The translations under genes and the position numbers were made by a program. Below are positions 21,953 to 34,103 of a stretch of 64,000 nt of DNA, piece after piece. Under the pieces are notes generated by a model. That model worked only from the letters and a program-made list of their open reading frames with translations, was not told where the DNA came from and made no database searches. The stretch covers positions 1 through 64,000 of the forward strand of contig JACGCN010000047.1 in the NCBI GenBank assembly GCA_014905825.1, read 5' to 3'. Numbering within the stretch: position 1 is the stretch's first letter; each line of letters opens with the position of its first letter. The stretch is from Lyophyllum atratum (Eukaryota; Basidiomycota; Agaricomycetes; Agaricales; Lyophyllaceae).

Positions 21953-24029
21953 TCAAACAACCAACTTCCCCGCACACTGCTCAATCCTTTTCGTCTGCCC
22001 CCCAAGATACGTCTTCGTAACCGCCACCAACTTATCCATCCCCTTCCAATCATCCAGCGCAATCATCGGCCCCCAATTATTCGTACCCACTCTCACCCCA
22101 GCATTGAACCTGAAATACGTATCGTCCCTCCCAATGAACAGCGTCTGCGCCAGCTGATGCGTGTTCTCGCAGTCCGTGGCGACTCTGATCGCAGCCTCGG
22201 CGACGGACTTGACGTAGCCGGGGACGGAGAGGGGAGTGATAGGTTGCCGGTCGATGGCGTTGTTGGGTTGCATGCCCGTCCCGATCGTTAGGAGACACTC
22301 GATGTGGCGGGCGATACCGAAGATGGCGTTGACTTCACCCATGATCCTAAGGACAACGGGTAAGCAGAGGAGAAGAAAAGAGGATAGACTACGCACAAGA
22401 TGGAGGGGTTGTTGAACTTCAGGCCGCCGTCGACAAATTCGACTGAGTTAATCTTAATGGCCGGGAGGTAGGTGGGCGCGGCGGAGGTCGCTCGGGCTGC
22501 TTGCCAAATAGCGCAGCCGGCGAAGGCGTCAGGGAATTTAGTAGGGTAAGTCCTAAACTGTTCAGCGCTGGTGTGGTTCAGGCTCTGCGACTGGCCAGAA
22601 ACGACGAATCTGGAACCGAAAACACCCTTTCAGGTTAGACTGGCTCCGAATCTCTCAACAACGAAGAAAGACGCACACTTTGCACTTGTTACTGGTATCA
22701 GGATCCATCATGGGCGCATTCTCGTCCCCAGTTTTCTGCTTGATCAGAGCTTTCAAGCCCTTCTCGAAATTGTCCTTCTTATAATACGCGCCAGTACTGG
22801 CGAAGTTCAAGGCCCTCTCAATGGCGTTGGCGGAGAATATCTGCGAAGCTAGCTGCGTGTACACCTTGATGCACTCTGGGATCGTCATTTGGAGCCGCCC
22901 GAGCATGATCGCGATCAACCTTTGCAAAGGTTAAAACCGGGATACCCATCAAACCAGGAGGACTGGAACGCACCCTCCGGTACTCGTACCTGCCACCATA
23001 TCGAAATATTTACAGGGCTTGACATTCGGATCGCTCGACAGTTTCGCCATGATCGCTTGTAAGATATACAAGGACGAGATCCCACGAACGCCGCCACCAT
23101 CTGGCAAAACTGTGAGTCGCCAGAAACGCGAAAAGGATCTGTGAACACACCCAAGGACAAAAGGCGAAGTGGGGGCTCCTCCGCGACCTCTGTCTGGTCG
23201 GCGCGCAGAGGCCCCGTAGGAAGCATCTCGCGCACGAGCGAATAGGCCGGCGGGGCATCAGCTGGGGTCGCGTCGCTGAGGTAGGCGTCGAAGGTCTCCC
23301 CGAGCTTCGTGATTTGTTCGGTGACGACGCCGAGGTATGCGGCTTTGTCTTCGTCGTCCGACGATGGTTGCCAATTATGACGACCTTGAGCACAGACAGG
23401 GTTAGCTATTGTCTTGTAAACCAGTGAGTAGCATCCTTACCTTTCTCAGATACCTTGAGGATTAAACGCGCTTCAGAAGCGTGGTTCTCCCACCCAGGGA
23501 ATTGAGCGCAGACGCGAACAGCCAACGCATTACCCGCCTTCATCGAAGGATCGTAAGAACTGAACGAACATGATCAACCAAAGCAAACTGACCTCGAGAC
23601 CATTAAAAATATCATGTTTACTGCCCAGCACCGGGCCAACTTGCTTCGTGTACTCCCCAACCCCCAGCTTATTATCATGGCTGAGCCAAGCCAGCGCAAG
23701 CCCATCCTTAACCTTAATATCGGACGCCCCCGGCGAATCGAGGACGATAATGTCGAACCAACTCCAACTCCCCGCGTCAGGCGCGGAGACCCAGCCTTGG
23801 TCGCGCGACTTGGTCTCCAGCTGGATCTGCACAATTTTGTCGATGAGGCTCTGATCGAGTGCCTATGGTCCACGAAAGGGTGAGAATTTGACTTCGTGCC
23901 ATGTTATGCAAGAGGGCTTACGGGTGTACGGAGCCAGATCTGTGTGGTGGCTTTATCGCCATGGCTGATGACATCGGCGGGCGTAGTGGTCGCGACGATG
24001 TACTTGTCTTTCTCGATGGTAAAAGACAT
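21953..24029 (-). CDS. Patatin-like phospholipase, copy 1
   Basis: The N-terminal beta-rich region (MSFTIEKDKYIVATTTPADV, IQLETKSRDQGWVSAPDAG, WSWFDIIVLDSPGASDI, FPGWENHASEARLILKV) has no function known to me but recurs with fungal patatins. The patatin domain follows: oxyanion LDGGGVRGISSLYIL, nucleophile elbow FDMVAGTSTGGLIAIMLGR (catalytic Ser in GTSTG), and catalytic Asp in VEFVDGGLKFNNPS. The C-terminus is CLLTIGTGMQPNNA and then LDDWKGMDKLVAVTKTYLGG. Seven introns; the one before the second domain half leaves KV then FVVSGQSQS. The full catalytic Ser-Asp dyad predicts an active acyl hydrolase on phospholipid or galactolipid. No signal peptide, so cytosolic. Paralogue immediately upstream at 25328-27391. 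Confidence 0.88.
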
Positions 24030-24070
24030 GGGAAGAGAGGTTATGAGGGAAGCACAGAGCGGTTGCTTGG

Positions 24071-24080
24071 CCTTTTATAA
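24071..24080 (-). promoter_or_regulatory. TATA box of patatin copy 1
   Basis: On the minus strand TTATAAAAGG lies about 42 bp upstream of the ATG at 24029. Confidence 0.55.
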
Positions 24081-25327
24081 GAACAGGTTCAGGTCGTAGA
24101 AGTCTGATACAAGCAGTCAACGACGGAAGGCACAGAAGTACGCGTCAAGTCACTGGCAGCGTCTTGTCGGTGGCAGGTAGTCCCCGGTTCCCTAAAGGAA
24201 AGTGCATCCTTTCTTGATAGCTCGGGATCGTAGTGTGAAGGTCAGCTGAATTGTATTGGAAGCGCTGGGCGCTGATGCTGGGGGGATAAGGCAAAGCGTT
24301 TCGGTATCGGACGAGTGAAGCTGCCCGCACAAGTTCATTTTGGGTTCTTTCAAGGTTCTTTGATCATGTTTGTTCCTGGCAGGAACTCGTGCGAGTCCCC
24401 ATTAGGCACTCCGGCCTTGTTGACCTCCTTCGACCATCCTGGACAAGTCGCTTATATTTGTGGTCGTGCCTCTCACAGTATACAGTAGCTTGAACAGGCA
24501 GGTAGTCGCCACTGAATGGCTTTTCAATTTTGCACGTCTCTGTGCAGATCCCACTTCAACGGGGAAGAGCGGGGAAGTTGAAGGACCGGGTCCGGCTAAT
24601 GCACACAGCCTCCTTCGTCGAAGATGCCCTAGGCCAGGGAAGCAACTTAGCAAGAGATGTCCACTGAGAATAAGGGGGCTCAAACGCTCATCTCGAATCC
24701 CTCGAATCTAGGTCCATTCCTCCAAGCATCTCCAGAGATCCCACCTCAAGCGCCAATACCCTACCGGGAGAGGATGTTTCGACGAAGGCGTGGGTGGTGA
24801 AAGCTCGCGCTGCAGCCCGCGGTCCCCTACCACGAAGCTGGTATGCCGGAAGGCCTTGGTACAATAGGGAACAAGAAGGAAGGGCCATTGACAAGACATG
24901 GAGGATCGTAGAGTAGAAGCTAAGGTTAAATCGCATCATGGGGTATTCTCACCGTGGATCGTACGGAGAGGTTGCCTATATCGGAGCCAGGGAAGACTTC
25001 AGCGACGGGGTGTGGCGTTCAATTACATGCCATGCGACTCCACGGATAGCAGGAGGAACCGGGCGCGAGCCTTAGCTTCTGCAAGAACAACAAGTGTTGT
25101 CACGACTGTAGTCTGACTGAGTCGTCGGCCGACTTGAGTCGCCGTGACTATAGACTATGTAATTCGTTACACTGTGTTGCTTCGGGGGCGTTCAATGAGG
25201 CGCCCTCTTGTGTTACTGCAAAACGTTTATAGTGATAGCTGCACATTTCTGTCGCATATCCAGAGGACGATCATCATATGTATACCAAATTCAAACTTGC
25301 ACCAAAATTCCGCTAGAATGGAGTGCA
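24081..25327. other. Intergenic spacer between the patatin duplicates
   Basis: 1.25 kb with short open frames only. I see no transposon ends or repeats, and no sequence shared between the two patatin upstream regions. Confidence 0.45.
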
Positions 25328-27391
25328 TCAAGCGGCCAACTTCAGTGCACATTGCTCAATCTCCTTCGTCTCGCCTCCAAGCCAAGTTTGCGTGACCGCC
25401 ACAAACTGAGGCATACCCTCCCAGTCGTCCAACTCAATCAGAGACGCCCAATTGTCACCTTGCTTCTGGCCAGCATTGAATCGGAAATAGGCGTCCTCAT
25501 GCCAATCATGTAAGCCCTGCACGTAGCGGTGAGTGTCCTCGCACTCTGTGGCAATCTCGACCGATACGTCAGATAGTGTTTTCAAATAGAAAGGGACTTG
25601 TGTGAGATTGGTAGGTTGTTTCTTCATGGCACTGATGGGTGCCATGCCAGTGCCAATCGATAACAGGCATTTGATGCGTCGAGCTAAGCCAAAGACCTGG
25701 CCAAACTCGCACATGAGCCTATAAACAAGCAATGAGCATTGATCATAAATGACATGAAAATCATGACATACATAAGGGATGGGTTATTGAATTTCATACC
25801 TCCATCAACGAATTCGATCCCATTAATCGTGATAGACGGAAGATAGAGTGGAGCAGCAGAGGTCGCTCGAGCAGCTTGCCAGATAGGGCAAGTCTTACCA
25901 GGGAAAGGGTCAGCGAAGTCGACAGAATAAGTCCTAAAGTGCTCGGCACTTGTGTGGTTCGTATTCTGGGTTCGTACGGCGAGAACGAATCTACAACCAG
26001 GGTCAAGCTTTGGGATGGGGAGTATTCGAGAAGGAAGACACGTACACTTTACAATGATTATTGGTATCTGGATCGAGCATAAGGGCATTCTCGTCTCCGG
26101 TCTTCTGCTTGATCAGAGCCTTCAAGCCCTTCTCAAAGTTATCCTTCGTATATCTTGCGGCAGTATGAGCCGCATCCCATATTTTTTCTAGGGCGTTAGC
26201 GGAGAACGTTTGCTGAGCCAAGGTCATGTATGCCTGTATACATTCCGGAATGGTCATTTGGAGCCGCCCAAGCATGATTGCGATCAATCTTGGTAAAGGT
26301 AAGAGAGGCATATCAATCGACTAGAGGACGGAAACGCACCCTCCCGTACTGGTACCCGCTATCATGTCGAAGTATTGACAAGGTTTCGCATCCGGGTCGC
26401 TCGAAAGCTTCGCCATGATCGCTTTCAGAATGTACAACGATGAGATTCCACGAACGCCCCCACCATCTGGCGTAACCATAAGACACCAAGTATACCAAAA
26501 AGACCGGCGGACATACCAAACGATGCCAGTCGCACTGGCGGTTTGTCAGCGGCACCCATCTGGTCAGCGCGCAGAGGCCCTGTAGGAAGCATCTCGTGCA
26601 CGAGGGAATACATAGGCGGGGCATCGGCTGGAGTGGCGGCATTGAGGTAGGCGTCCGTAGTCGCGCCGAGTGATGCCATTTGCTCATTGACGATTTTGAG
26701 ATACGCTGCTTTATCTCCATGCATAGACGGTTGAGCATGACGCCCTACAAATACACAAGAAGATTGAGTGTTGTTGTTTTCTGGCAGGCCCATAATTCTT
26801 ACCTTTCTCAGACACCTTCAGGATTAAACGGCCTTCCGAAGCGTGATTCTCCCACCCAGGGAATCGCGCGCAAACGCGAACAGCCAATGCATTACCGGCC
26901 TTCGATGAATGTAAGAAATTATACCAAGGTTAATTTAATCCAAACACACCTCGAGACTGTTGTAGATATCGTGTTTGCTGCCAAGAGCCGGGCCGACTTG
27001 TTGTGTGTCCTCGTTAATGCCCATCTTATTGTCATGGCTGAGCCAGGCAAGCGCCAGGCTATCTTTCACCTTGATGTCGGACGCGGCTGGCGAATCGAGG
27101 ACGATGATGTCGAACCAACTCCAACTCCCGGCCTCTGGAACAGTGACCCATCCTTGGTCGCGAGACTTGGTCTCAAGCTGTATATCTACAATCTGGTCGA
27201 TGAGACTCTGTTCAAGCGCCTAGATGTGAAAGGAAGCGTAAGGAATACGATAACTTCATAACAGGCAAGAAAACGGCACTGACTGGCGTACGGAACCAGA
27301 TCTGTGAAGCGACTTTGTTGTCCTGGCATATGATATCGCATGGGACAGTCGTCGCAACGATGTACTTATCTTCCTGGATGGTGAAAGACAT
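25328..27391 (-). CDS. Patatin-like phospholipase, copy 2
   Basis: Same architecture and same seven intron positions as copy 1: MSFTIQEDKYIVATTVPCDI, IQLETKSRDQGWVTVPEAG, FPGWENHASEGRLILKV, then the patatin domain with FDGGGVRGISSLYILKAI, FDMIAGTSTGGLIAIMLGR (catalytic Ser) and IEFVDGGMKFNNPS (catalytic Asp). It ends LGGETKEIEQCALKLAA. Intact. Same orientation as copy 1 with a 1.25 kb spacer, so an ordinary tandem duplication. Sequence differs more in the linker before the patatin core (QPSMHGDKAAYLKIV versus QPSSDDEDKAAYLGVV) and in CEFGQVFGLARRIKCLL versus MGEVNAIFGIARHIECLL, so the duplication is not recent. Cytosolic acyl hydrolase of unknown substrate. Confidence 0.88.
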
Positions 27392-28114
27392 CGTGATAGA
27401 GATAATGATGAAAATAGAGGATGTTGGCTCAGCCCCTTTATCATAAAAAGGCCAGGTACAAGAAGGACTACACCAGCGAGGAATGGAGGGTGAGGCACAG
27501 AATACTCGTACATGTGAGCTTGGCGTTCTCCGGCGTGAAGGAGGCTCCGTTCAATTGAACGAACCTTTGTAGATTTAGGGCATGGCAGGGCGATTAGCCG
27601 ATTCATAGAAGCATTGGATGGTGATGCGGAAGGGATTGTGGGCTAAGGAAACAATGTTGTCCCACTGCAGAGGATTGAGCCTCAGTACCGCCGCACACCA
27701 TCTTCTCGGACGTTGCCCCATTGGGCACTTCCGACGTCGCGCCTCCTCGAACGCGTAGGCCATGTAGTTTACAATGACATGCCCTGCTGTAGCCACTTGA
27801 GCTCGGGTAAGAGATCTGCTGATTCAAATTTCCTTGAAAGGCTCGTGAAGGTAAGGCAGGACACTTGAACTGAATCAAAGCCAGCACTGTTGTAATCATA
27901 CCCCTCGCAGAATAGCGAAATACAGAACTAGAAGAGGCACATCCTGTCATGGACAGGAACTATCTGTTGTTCCTGCAAGTTCCTAGAGGAATTTACTTTC
28001 GCCGGTGGTATAAGGTTCCGAGTCCAAAGGATCCACGGGTCCTGGCTCGTGCAGGACAACGTAATCGTGAAATGACATGTCACGCAGACCGCGCCTAGGC
28101 AGAGTTCGTGGCGT
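27392..28114. other. Intergenic
   Basis: Promoter of patatin copy 2 (a TCATAAAAAG element at 27441-27450) and 3' flank of the F-box gene. Nothing else recognised. Confidence 0.45.
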
Positions 28115-29390
28115 TCATCGCAGGATAACACCTTCATGATCCCTCAATTCCAGACCCTTTCTTCCCAGCATCTCCAGACCCTTCGTGAGCGCACTCGAAT
28201 GTTTCAGGCACAAGTCCGTTACATTCCTTTCGTCAATGAGCTGAACATACTTGAACGCGGAGCCATATGTCACCCTCTCAAGCCTTGTGAAGAACGCCAT
28301 ATATTCCAAATGCCTCGCCTGCCCCGATGTGTTTTGCAATCCAAGTACCTGGACTGTCGTGGGTAGTGCCAGCTCGTACTGTGATCTCTCAGGCGTCGCG
28401 AGGAGTTGCCAAGAAATGGCCGAGACTTCGAGACGGACGAGCTTTGGACAAGAGGCTGAAAGGAGAGCGATGAAGGATGAGATGACGACGGTGTAGAAGT
28501 CAAAATTAAGCCGGACAACTTCGAGTTTTGCGCCATGGATTTCAAGAAGGCTCGTCCACTTGGTGGGGGTATCGATGTCGGCGACGAGATGTCGAAGTAA
28601 TGGGAGGTCGCCCTTCACAAGCCCATTATGGGTGTACAGCGATTCCAAGGAAAGTAAGGGGAGGTGTGGTATCTGCTGATCTCCATCCTCCAGCATGTCA
28701 GGGAAGCGGAGGGTCCTCAGGTTCACAGCATCTTTGAGGAAGGCATACCAAACGTCGTAGGCTCGGCTAAAAAGGGAGCCTTCCCAGACGAGGGCTTCCA
28801 AGCTGGGTGCGCTCCAACGCGTGAGGCTAAGTACGATAGCTATATATGCCTCTTCAGGAAAATTTGTGAACCGTGGGGCGGTTATGGCGAAATTGACAAT
28901 GCTGAGATTCGGAAGACATTCTAACATGTCACAAATGTAGGTGACCGGTACCGCTCCGGTGGTCATATCTCGCATAGCAAGATCGAGACGCTTGGTCCAC
29001 CAACCGTACGGACAAGTTTCGCCAGAGTGCCTGGACCTGTTCAAGGCATCACGAAGCGCGCGTATCGATCTGCCTCTACCGAGGTATATACTCTCGTACA
29101 AATACGGAGCCGCCCAGACGTTCCATTGTTTGCAGACCCGTACCAGGTACCGTTTCGTCACCTGTGGAATCATCAAGTTCGTGGACATAACATGTGTGAT
29201 AAACACGCACCAAAGATTGCCGATACAGTCTCTTTTGCTCCCGTTTAGCTGACAGAGATAATTGGAGAGCAGTCTTGGGGTCCAGTAGAAAGGGGACCCA
29301 GGTGGAATATCGCAGTATGTTGAGCCACACTTCGGGCGGCAATTCTGGGAGGTACACAACCCTGCGTGGAGCTCGATGTGTGGTGTTCAT
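28115..29390 (-). CDS. F-box / LRR-type protein
   Basis: Exon 1 from MNTTHRAPRRVVYLPELPPE has an F-box-like start (LPPEVWLNILRYSTWVPFLLD). An intron GTGCGT...CACAG then joins KREQKRLYRQSL in frame to VTKRYLVRVCKQWNVWAAPY, the typical junction in agaricomycete F-box proteins. After LYESIYLGRGRSIRALRDAL come leucine-rich stretches (LPLLSLESLYTHNGLV, LPLLRHLVAD, LEVVRLNFDF, LVRLEVSAISWQLL), ending HEGVILR. Such proteins are presumed substrate adaptors for SCF ubiquitin ligases; the substrate is unknown. An upstream in-frame ATG at 29447 would add 19 residues with no recognised match. About 400 residues, intact. Confidence 0.78.
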
Positions 29391-29839
29391 TATCGTCGGT
29401 ATGAGAGATGCTCTGATGGTGATAGATTGAAATTCGATGCTGCTCAACTTTCAATCTTCCGGGAAAAACGAGCTGCAGATTTCATTTGAGTTGGGAAGAC
29501 TTTACGATGCTCGACGATGGTGGTGGTGACTACAAAGGCTGCTTATGTCATCTGCGAGCATAGGCGTTCGGTACTTAGCGAAGAATTTCCATCCTCCACT
29601 TGCCAGAATTCGGCCAAAATCCTGTCTCTCTCGAGTACGTACCTACCAGAGGCTTGTACTGGACGGGAACCAAGGTAACCCGACATGCAACACCACAAAC
29701 TAGGCATAAGTATCAGGAGAAGGAAGAGTCTAGATAAGGGCCCGGTGAGCTCGAAACAATGATCATGGGCATAGCTGAAGACGAAAGCGAAAGCGAAAGG
29801 TCCAACTAGTTCCACTCATATCGAATGATGCGCTTAGGA
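29391..29839. other. Intergenic
   Basis: Promoter of the F-box gene and 3' flank of the next gene. No gene recognised. Confidence 0.45.
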
Positions 29840-31252
29840 TCACCCCGCCCTCCCCATAACAAGCCCCTTCAGCCCCCGCCTAAACTCCCTTACCTTCCTC
29901 ATAACCTTCGCCCCGCCATGCCCATGCTTCTTTCTCATATCCCGAAACCTAAAAGCCTCCTCCCCCTCCGTATCACCCTCCCTCGCCAGCGCCATGCGGA
30001 GCTCCGTCTCCCCGCTCAGCGAGAACCCGCCGCGATGGCGGGAGAGTGGGCCAAACGTCAGCGGGCGTGAGTTGATGGAGACGTTAGTGGACTGCGAGCG
30101 CGGCCGGTAGGCAAAGATCTCGATGGGGGAGGTGTCCTCCTCATCGCTGAGCGCGGACGTAGATGAGAGGACGGAGAATATGCCGGGGGAGGGGGGACGG
30201 GATGGAGCCGGGAGGGATGTAGGGCGTGTCGGTCGCGAGGCTGAAGATGGGTGTAACGTGGATGGAGACTGCGACCGAGAAATGGGGGAAGTAGGGCGAG
30301 ACATGTTGGGGCGAATGGCGGTGTAATAGGGCCGGCTGGGATGCCCAAGGCGGACGGTGTTCGTCGGCTGGGATCCGGACCGGGCGTGGGTAGGTTCGTG
30401 CGCGGGCATGGGCATGGGGGCCAGGAGAGCATTATTATCAACATATACGTTAGGTTCGGGCGATTCTAGTGGCGTGAGGGGGATGGAGGTCGCCGTAGAC
30501 GTAGACTGAGGACGTGATGGTGGGGGCGTAGACGTGCGAAAGAGGGACACGCGTTTCTTCCGCCGGAGTATCCGCTGCGCTGGGGCAGATGATAGGGAGA
30601 GGTCGTCGACAGGTTTGAGTTTGAGATCGTAAGACTCGTGGAGGGTCTTGAAGTCGATGACTATGTGCGTCGTGCGTAATGATTTCGTGGAGACGGTCCT
30701 CAGGAGATGCATTGGGGTACGGCGATCAACGCCTGTTGAAACGGAATGACGCAGGGGCGGGAAGTGGAGGGAAGGCCGGCGGGAAGCGATGCCTGCTGCT
30801 CCGTCTTTACGTGCACTTTCGTCAGACCACCTCGGTCGTCGTGGCTTCTTCAATACCGGAGCTGGGCCCTGTGGAGGGGAAAAGGTAAGAGGTCAGTAGA
30901 GTCACTCCACGTTTAAGATGTGTATTACCGGAAGTGTTGCGGTGGTAACCTCGAGGCTATCAACGACGGTTGCCTCGGAAGTCGTTGTACGAGGTGTATC
31001 CCGACGATATATCAGATGACGTGACGGGGATTCCGAATTCGGCGGGCATCTCTGATTGACGCTTTCTCGAGGTATCAGGGTATGTTGAATTGTCGGCATA
31101 ACATCTAAGAGGGTATATTTAGCCTTTGCTTGGGGTGTCATTGTTGGTTTCGAGGTGGTTGACACGGGGTTCACGCCATTGCGAGATGTCTGACAGGTTG
31201 TGTGCTTCCAAAAGACCCTTGGGGGTGCACTTGCTCTTCTCGCTCGGGGCAT
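29840..31252 (-). CDS. Disordered basic protein of unknown function
   Basis: No family recognised. An exon beginning MPRARRASAPPRVFWKHTT (31252) ends VTTATLP, and an intron GTAATA...CACAG joins it in frame to GPAPVLKKPRRPRWSDESAR and a long exon of about 340 codons. The product is rich in Ser, Pro, Arg and Thr (RSQSPSTLHPSSASRPTRPT, SLPAPSRPPSPGIFSVLSS), with one ordered-looking patch HIVIDFKTLHESYDLKLKP and a basic helical C-terminus (KVMRKVREFRRGLKGLVMG). An upstream in-frame ATG at 31450 would extend it through a Cys-rich stretch, which I judge less likely. A strong C-to-G strand switch lies inside the long exon near 30040. Confidence 0.6.
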
Positions 31253-32390
31253 CGACTTTTCGAACTCACGGCAAGCTGCATCTGAAGACCAGCAACACCA
31301 AAGACAAAGCGGAATAAGAGTATTCAGAAATCCACATTGCTGACAGGTGAATGTTGGTCGATCGATGGGTAACAACTTGAATATTGGTAGGGAAGTCGAT
31401 TTGGGCAAGTGCTGTCCAGAGCAAGGAAATGTTGACCAATCGGTGGACATCAGGTACTGTCAAGGTCACGTACTGGCTTATTCCTTGTCCATTCTCTTCG
31501 ATGAAAACGGCGGGGTGCAGACTCTAACGTTTCTTGTGATTGTTGCATGCCTGAGTTGGCTCGTGATAGTGTCCACTTGGTAAATTAGTCGTAAATTGAG
31601 CCAGAGCTCAGCACGAGCAATGTGGGGGCAGCAGCCGCTAGGCAAGCGCACTATTCGGTGGGGCTAGTGTGTGCACAAAAAGAGACCCTGGGACGATCAG
31701 GTGGTCACGTCGAAGAGCACGCTAAAGCCTTGCTGCAGGCCACCTGATCCTACCAAGTTGTGCGTGGGCAGCAGCAAGCAGCAGCATGAGTGGAGGCGAA
31801 GTAAAGTTGGACAAAGGTGACTGGAAGGAGATGGAACGATTAGAGCATATGGAGATCGAAAAGAGTTTTCTTGGGTGGTAACCACGTAACTTAGGTGGCT
31901 GTGTGCCCAAGTCTGCACTGACTCTCTCATGACAATTCGTCTTCATCTCATTTGCTCCTTTTTACTACAATCTATAAACAATTCATGGGCTCAAATCTCG
32001 TGAAAGGAGGCAGAGATTATAGAGACCTCCACGATTGAGGGAGGTAGCACTTCAACTCTCCGATTCGGGTGCTTGAACCACGCTATTAGCTTGTGTCTTC
32101 ATCAAGGCCAAACATTCTGAAAGCGGCGAGCGAATTTCCTTTCGAGTCATCCATGGCTCCTTTCAACTACCCAAAATGCCTCGTCCATAATCTGGTCCTC
32201 TATCGAGCACTGCCTTGATTTTCTGTCTGCCTTGTAGTCAATTTACGCTAGGCACAGCGTACATAAAATTTATGACGCCAATGGACGGATTAACACCGCC
32301 ACCGCCAACCTGTATCGCCACCAAAATCGAAGAGGAACGGGAAGGCTCGTCAGGCTAGTAGAATCCACTGGCAAGCCCCATTGGGCATGC
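31253..32390. other. Intergenic
   Basis: No gene recognised; only short open frames. Confidence 0.45.
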
Positions 32391-32662
32391 AAGTCTCCTC
32401 TGCTTGTGCCGAAATTGCACGGGGGCGACTTCTTGTAGATTGGCAGCCTGTGCCAGCTCCATTATCATGGCTTTCCTTGGTTATCGACCCTCTTATGCCT
32501 TACCTGCCAAGCTCGATTTGACATGGAAGTCTCCTCGACCTGTGTCGAGGTTGCATGGGCTAACTTCTCGTAGAACGGCAGCCTGTGCCAGCTCCATTAT
32601 CGGTGGCCTTCCTTTGTTATCGACCCTCTTCTGCCTTACCCGCCACACTCATTTTAGACTCT
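32391..32662. repeat. Two-copy tandem repeat, 136-bp unit
   Basis: Copy 1 (32391-32526) and copy 2 (32527-about 32662) both begin AAGTCTCCTC and share GGCAGCCTGTGCCAGCTCCA and TTATCGACCCTCTT, with scattered differences (AATTGCACGGG versus GGTTGCATGGG). No protein is recognised. The divergence suggests an old local duplication. Confidence 0.8.
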
Positions 32663-32851
32663 ATCCTAGAGGGGACGCCACTGCTTTGAAAATTTGACGC
32701 TGTCTAGTATTAACCTGTTGGTTGTCGGACCTGGGCTCTGAAAGGTAACAGCATCCGCGCGTCATTCAGAGGACTATATTATGGAGGACCTCTCGGACAA
32801 TCGACACGGATCCCTAACGATCGGGCCTTTCAGCATCCCTCACCAAACAAA

Positions 32852-33596
32852 ATGGTGTACTCAGATGATACTTATGCTGACGCAGATTGGTCAAGCTCAA
32901 GCTCAAATAACTATCTCTGGACCCCCGACGATCAGTGGAGTCCGCTGCTATCGCTCCCAAAACCCTTGCCCTTGCCATCGCCCCACCTCGACCAACCAAC
33001 GGACATATCGATATCGATTTTCCGTTTCTCTTCCTTCAACCCAAACATCCTCAACTGTACTGGTGAAGGACCCCGACGGTGGCGCTGCTCCATAATTATT
33101 TCGCCCAATGTAAACACCCATACCTTTTTCTACGACCAAAGTGGGCAAGTCTTTGCTACCATCGAGTGGGGTGCTCGTCCAGCCGTGGAGGTTCGTGGCG
33201 TCATTCCAGCACAGAGAACGTCCCAGTGGATCAAACTCCCCGCAAACCAAAGGTTCATCTCATGATCTTGACCCCTTCGTTCTGCGATACTGACATCTCA
33301 TCAACCGCAGACACATGACTATGGAACTACACGCAACGACATACACATGGGTGGCCTGTGGCAGTTACATGAGTGTCCAACCCCTTCCGTTCACTTATTT
33401 AATTCATGACCGCTCACCACTGTCGCCACAAAAACAGCTTTACACTACCACAATCACACCGGTGCTGCTCGCGGGGATAGTCCAGGAGCACGGGGTCGTC
33501 AATATCGTGGTGGGACACGACGCGCTCAAGGCCGGTCTTCTGGAGGTGTCAATCGTGGTCGCTGTCCTACTTCTTTCTGGGAGAGATTTCGTATGA
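32852..33596 (+). CDS. DUF6593-like protein
   Basis: Two exons. The first reads MVYSDDTYADADWSSSSSNN, a Pro-rich linker, then FRFSSFNPNILNCTGEGPRR, FFYDQSGQVFATIEWG, VEVRGVIPAQRTSQWIKL. The second reads HATTYTWVACGSYMSVQPLP, then GLLEVSIVVAVLLLSGRDFV and TGA. The order FNPNILNCT, IEW, R-G, QRT-W and a terminal hydrophobic helix with SGR is characteristic of DUF6593, an expanded basidiomycete family of unknown function. The intron GTTCAT...CCGCAG after NQR keeps the frame. About 220 residues, no signal peptide. Intact. Confidence 0.75.
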
Positions 33597-33869
33597 CTAG
33601 TGGTGGGCTCGGGCTTGAAATGGTACTGGTACGGACATCAAAGGCACGCTACATATAGTAGTGGCACAGGCATAATTGGATACAGCAGGTGTCCTCTAGA
33701 TTACGAACTTCTTCGGTGCCATTTTAATAGCTATTTTCATTCTCACCCCTGTTTCTTTAGCCTCCACTCTTCGTCTGGAAGGCGACGTCAGGCTTACCAG
33801 CCTCAAATCCAAAGTTCAGAAACTCGTCGACTCGCTGCCGGGATGATAGAGTGGATATTCGTTGCATTA

Positions 33870-33909
33870 CTTATAGTCAACTTATAGTCAACTTATCAAC
33901 AACTTATAG
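33870..33909. repeat. Short tandem repeat, 11-bp unit
   Basis: CTTATAGTCAA occurs twice head to tail (33870-33891), followed by partial copies ending CTTATAG. Confidence 0.6.
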
Positions 33910-34006
33910 TGGAGGCGAGCGTTGGGCGGCGTGAACGATCAATACTGTCGGCTCAGGCCGAGTTTGTGAATCCTGTCTTAATTGCTCTGAGCTGACTGCG
34001 GAAGAC

Positions 34007-34103
34007 ACACTGATGGTGAAGTGGTTATCATGCTTGCCTTCCATATCCCTCAGTATCCACGGATGGTGAGCAAGCGGCAGGGGTTCGATTCCCCTTCAGT
34101 GTA
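34007..34103 (+). tRNA. tRNA-Gly (anticodon UCC), with intron
   Basis: Seven-pair acceptor stem (ACACTGA at 34007-34013 with TCAGTGT at 34096-34102) and discriminator A. The D-stem is GTGA/TCAT, with the A box reading TGGTGAAGTGG. The anticodon stem is CTTGC/GCAAG with loop CTTCCA-A, giving anticodon UCC. The T-arm AGGGG-TTCGATT-CCCCT contains the B box GGTTCGATTCC. An intron of about 25 nt sits after position 37, the canonical place. The mature length is 72 nt. The A1-U72 first pair is unusual for tRNA-Gly. Confidence 0.88.

Noticed and set aside
33040..33100. Apparent frameshift in the DUF6593 gene (an alternative frame reads VLVKDPDGGAA)
   Set aside because: The main frame NILNCTGEGPRRWRCSIII is open throughout and fits the family spacing, so no frameshift is needed.
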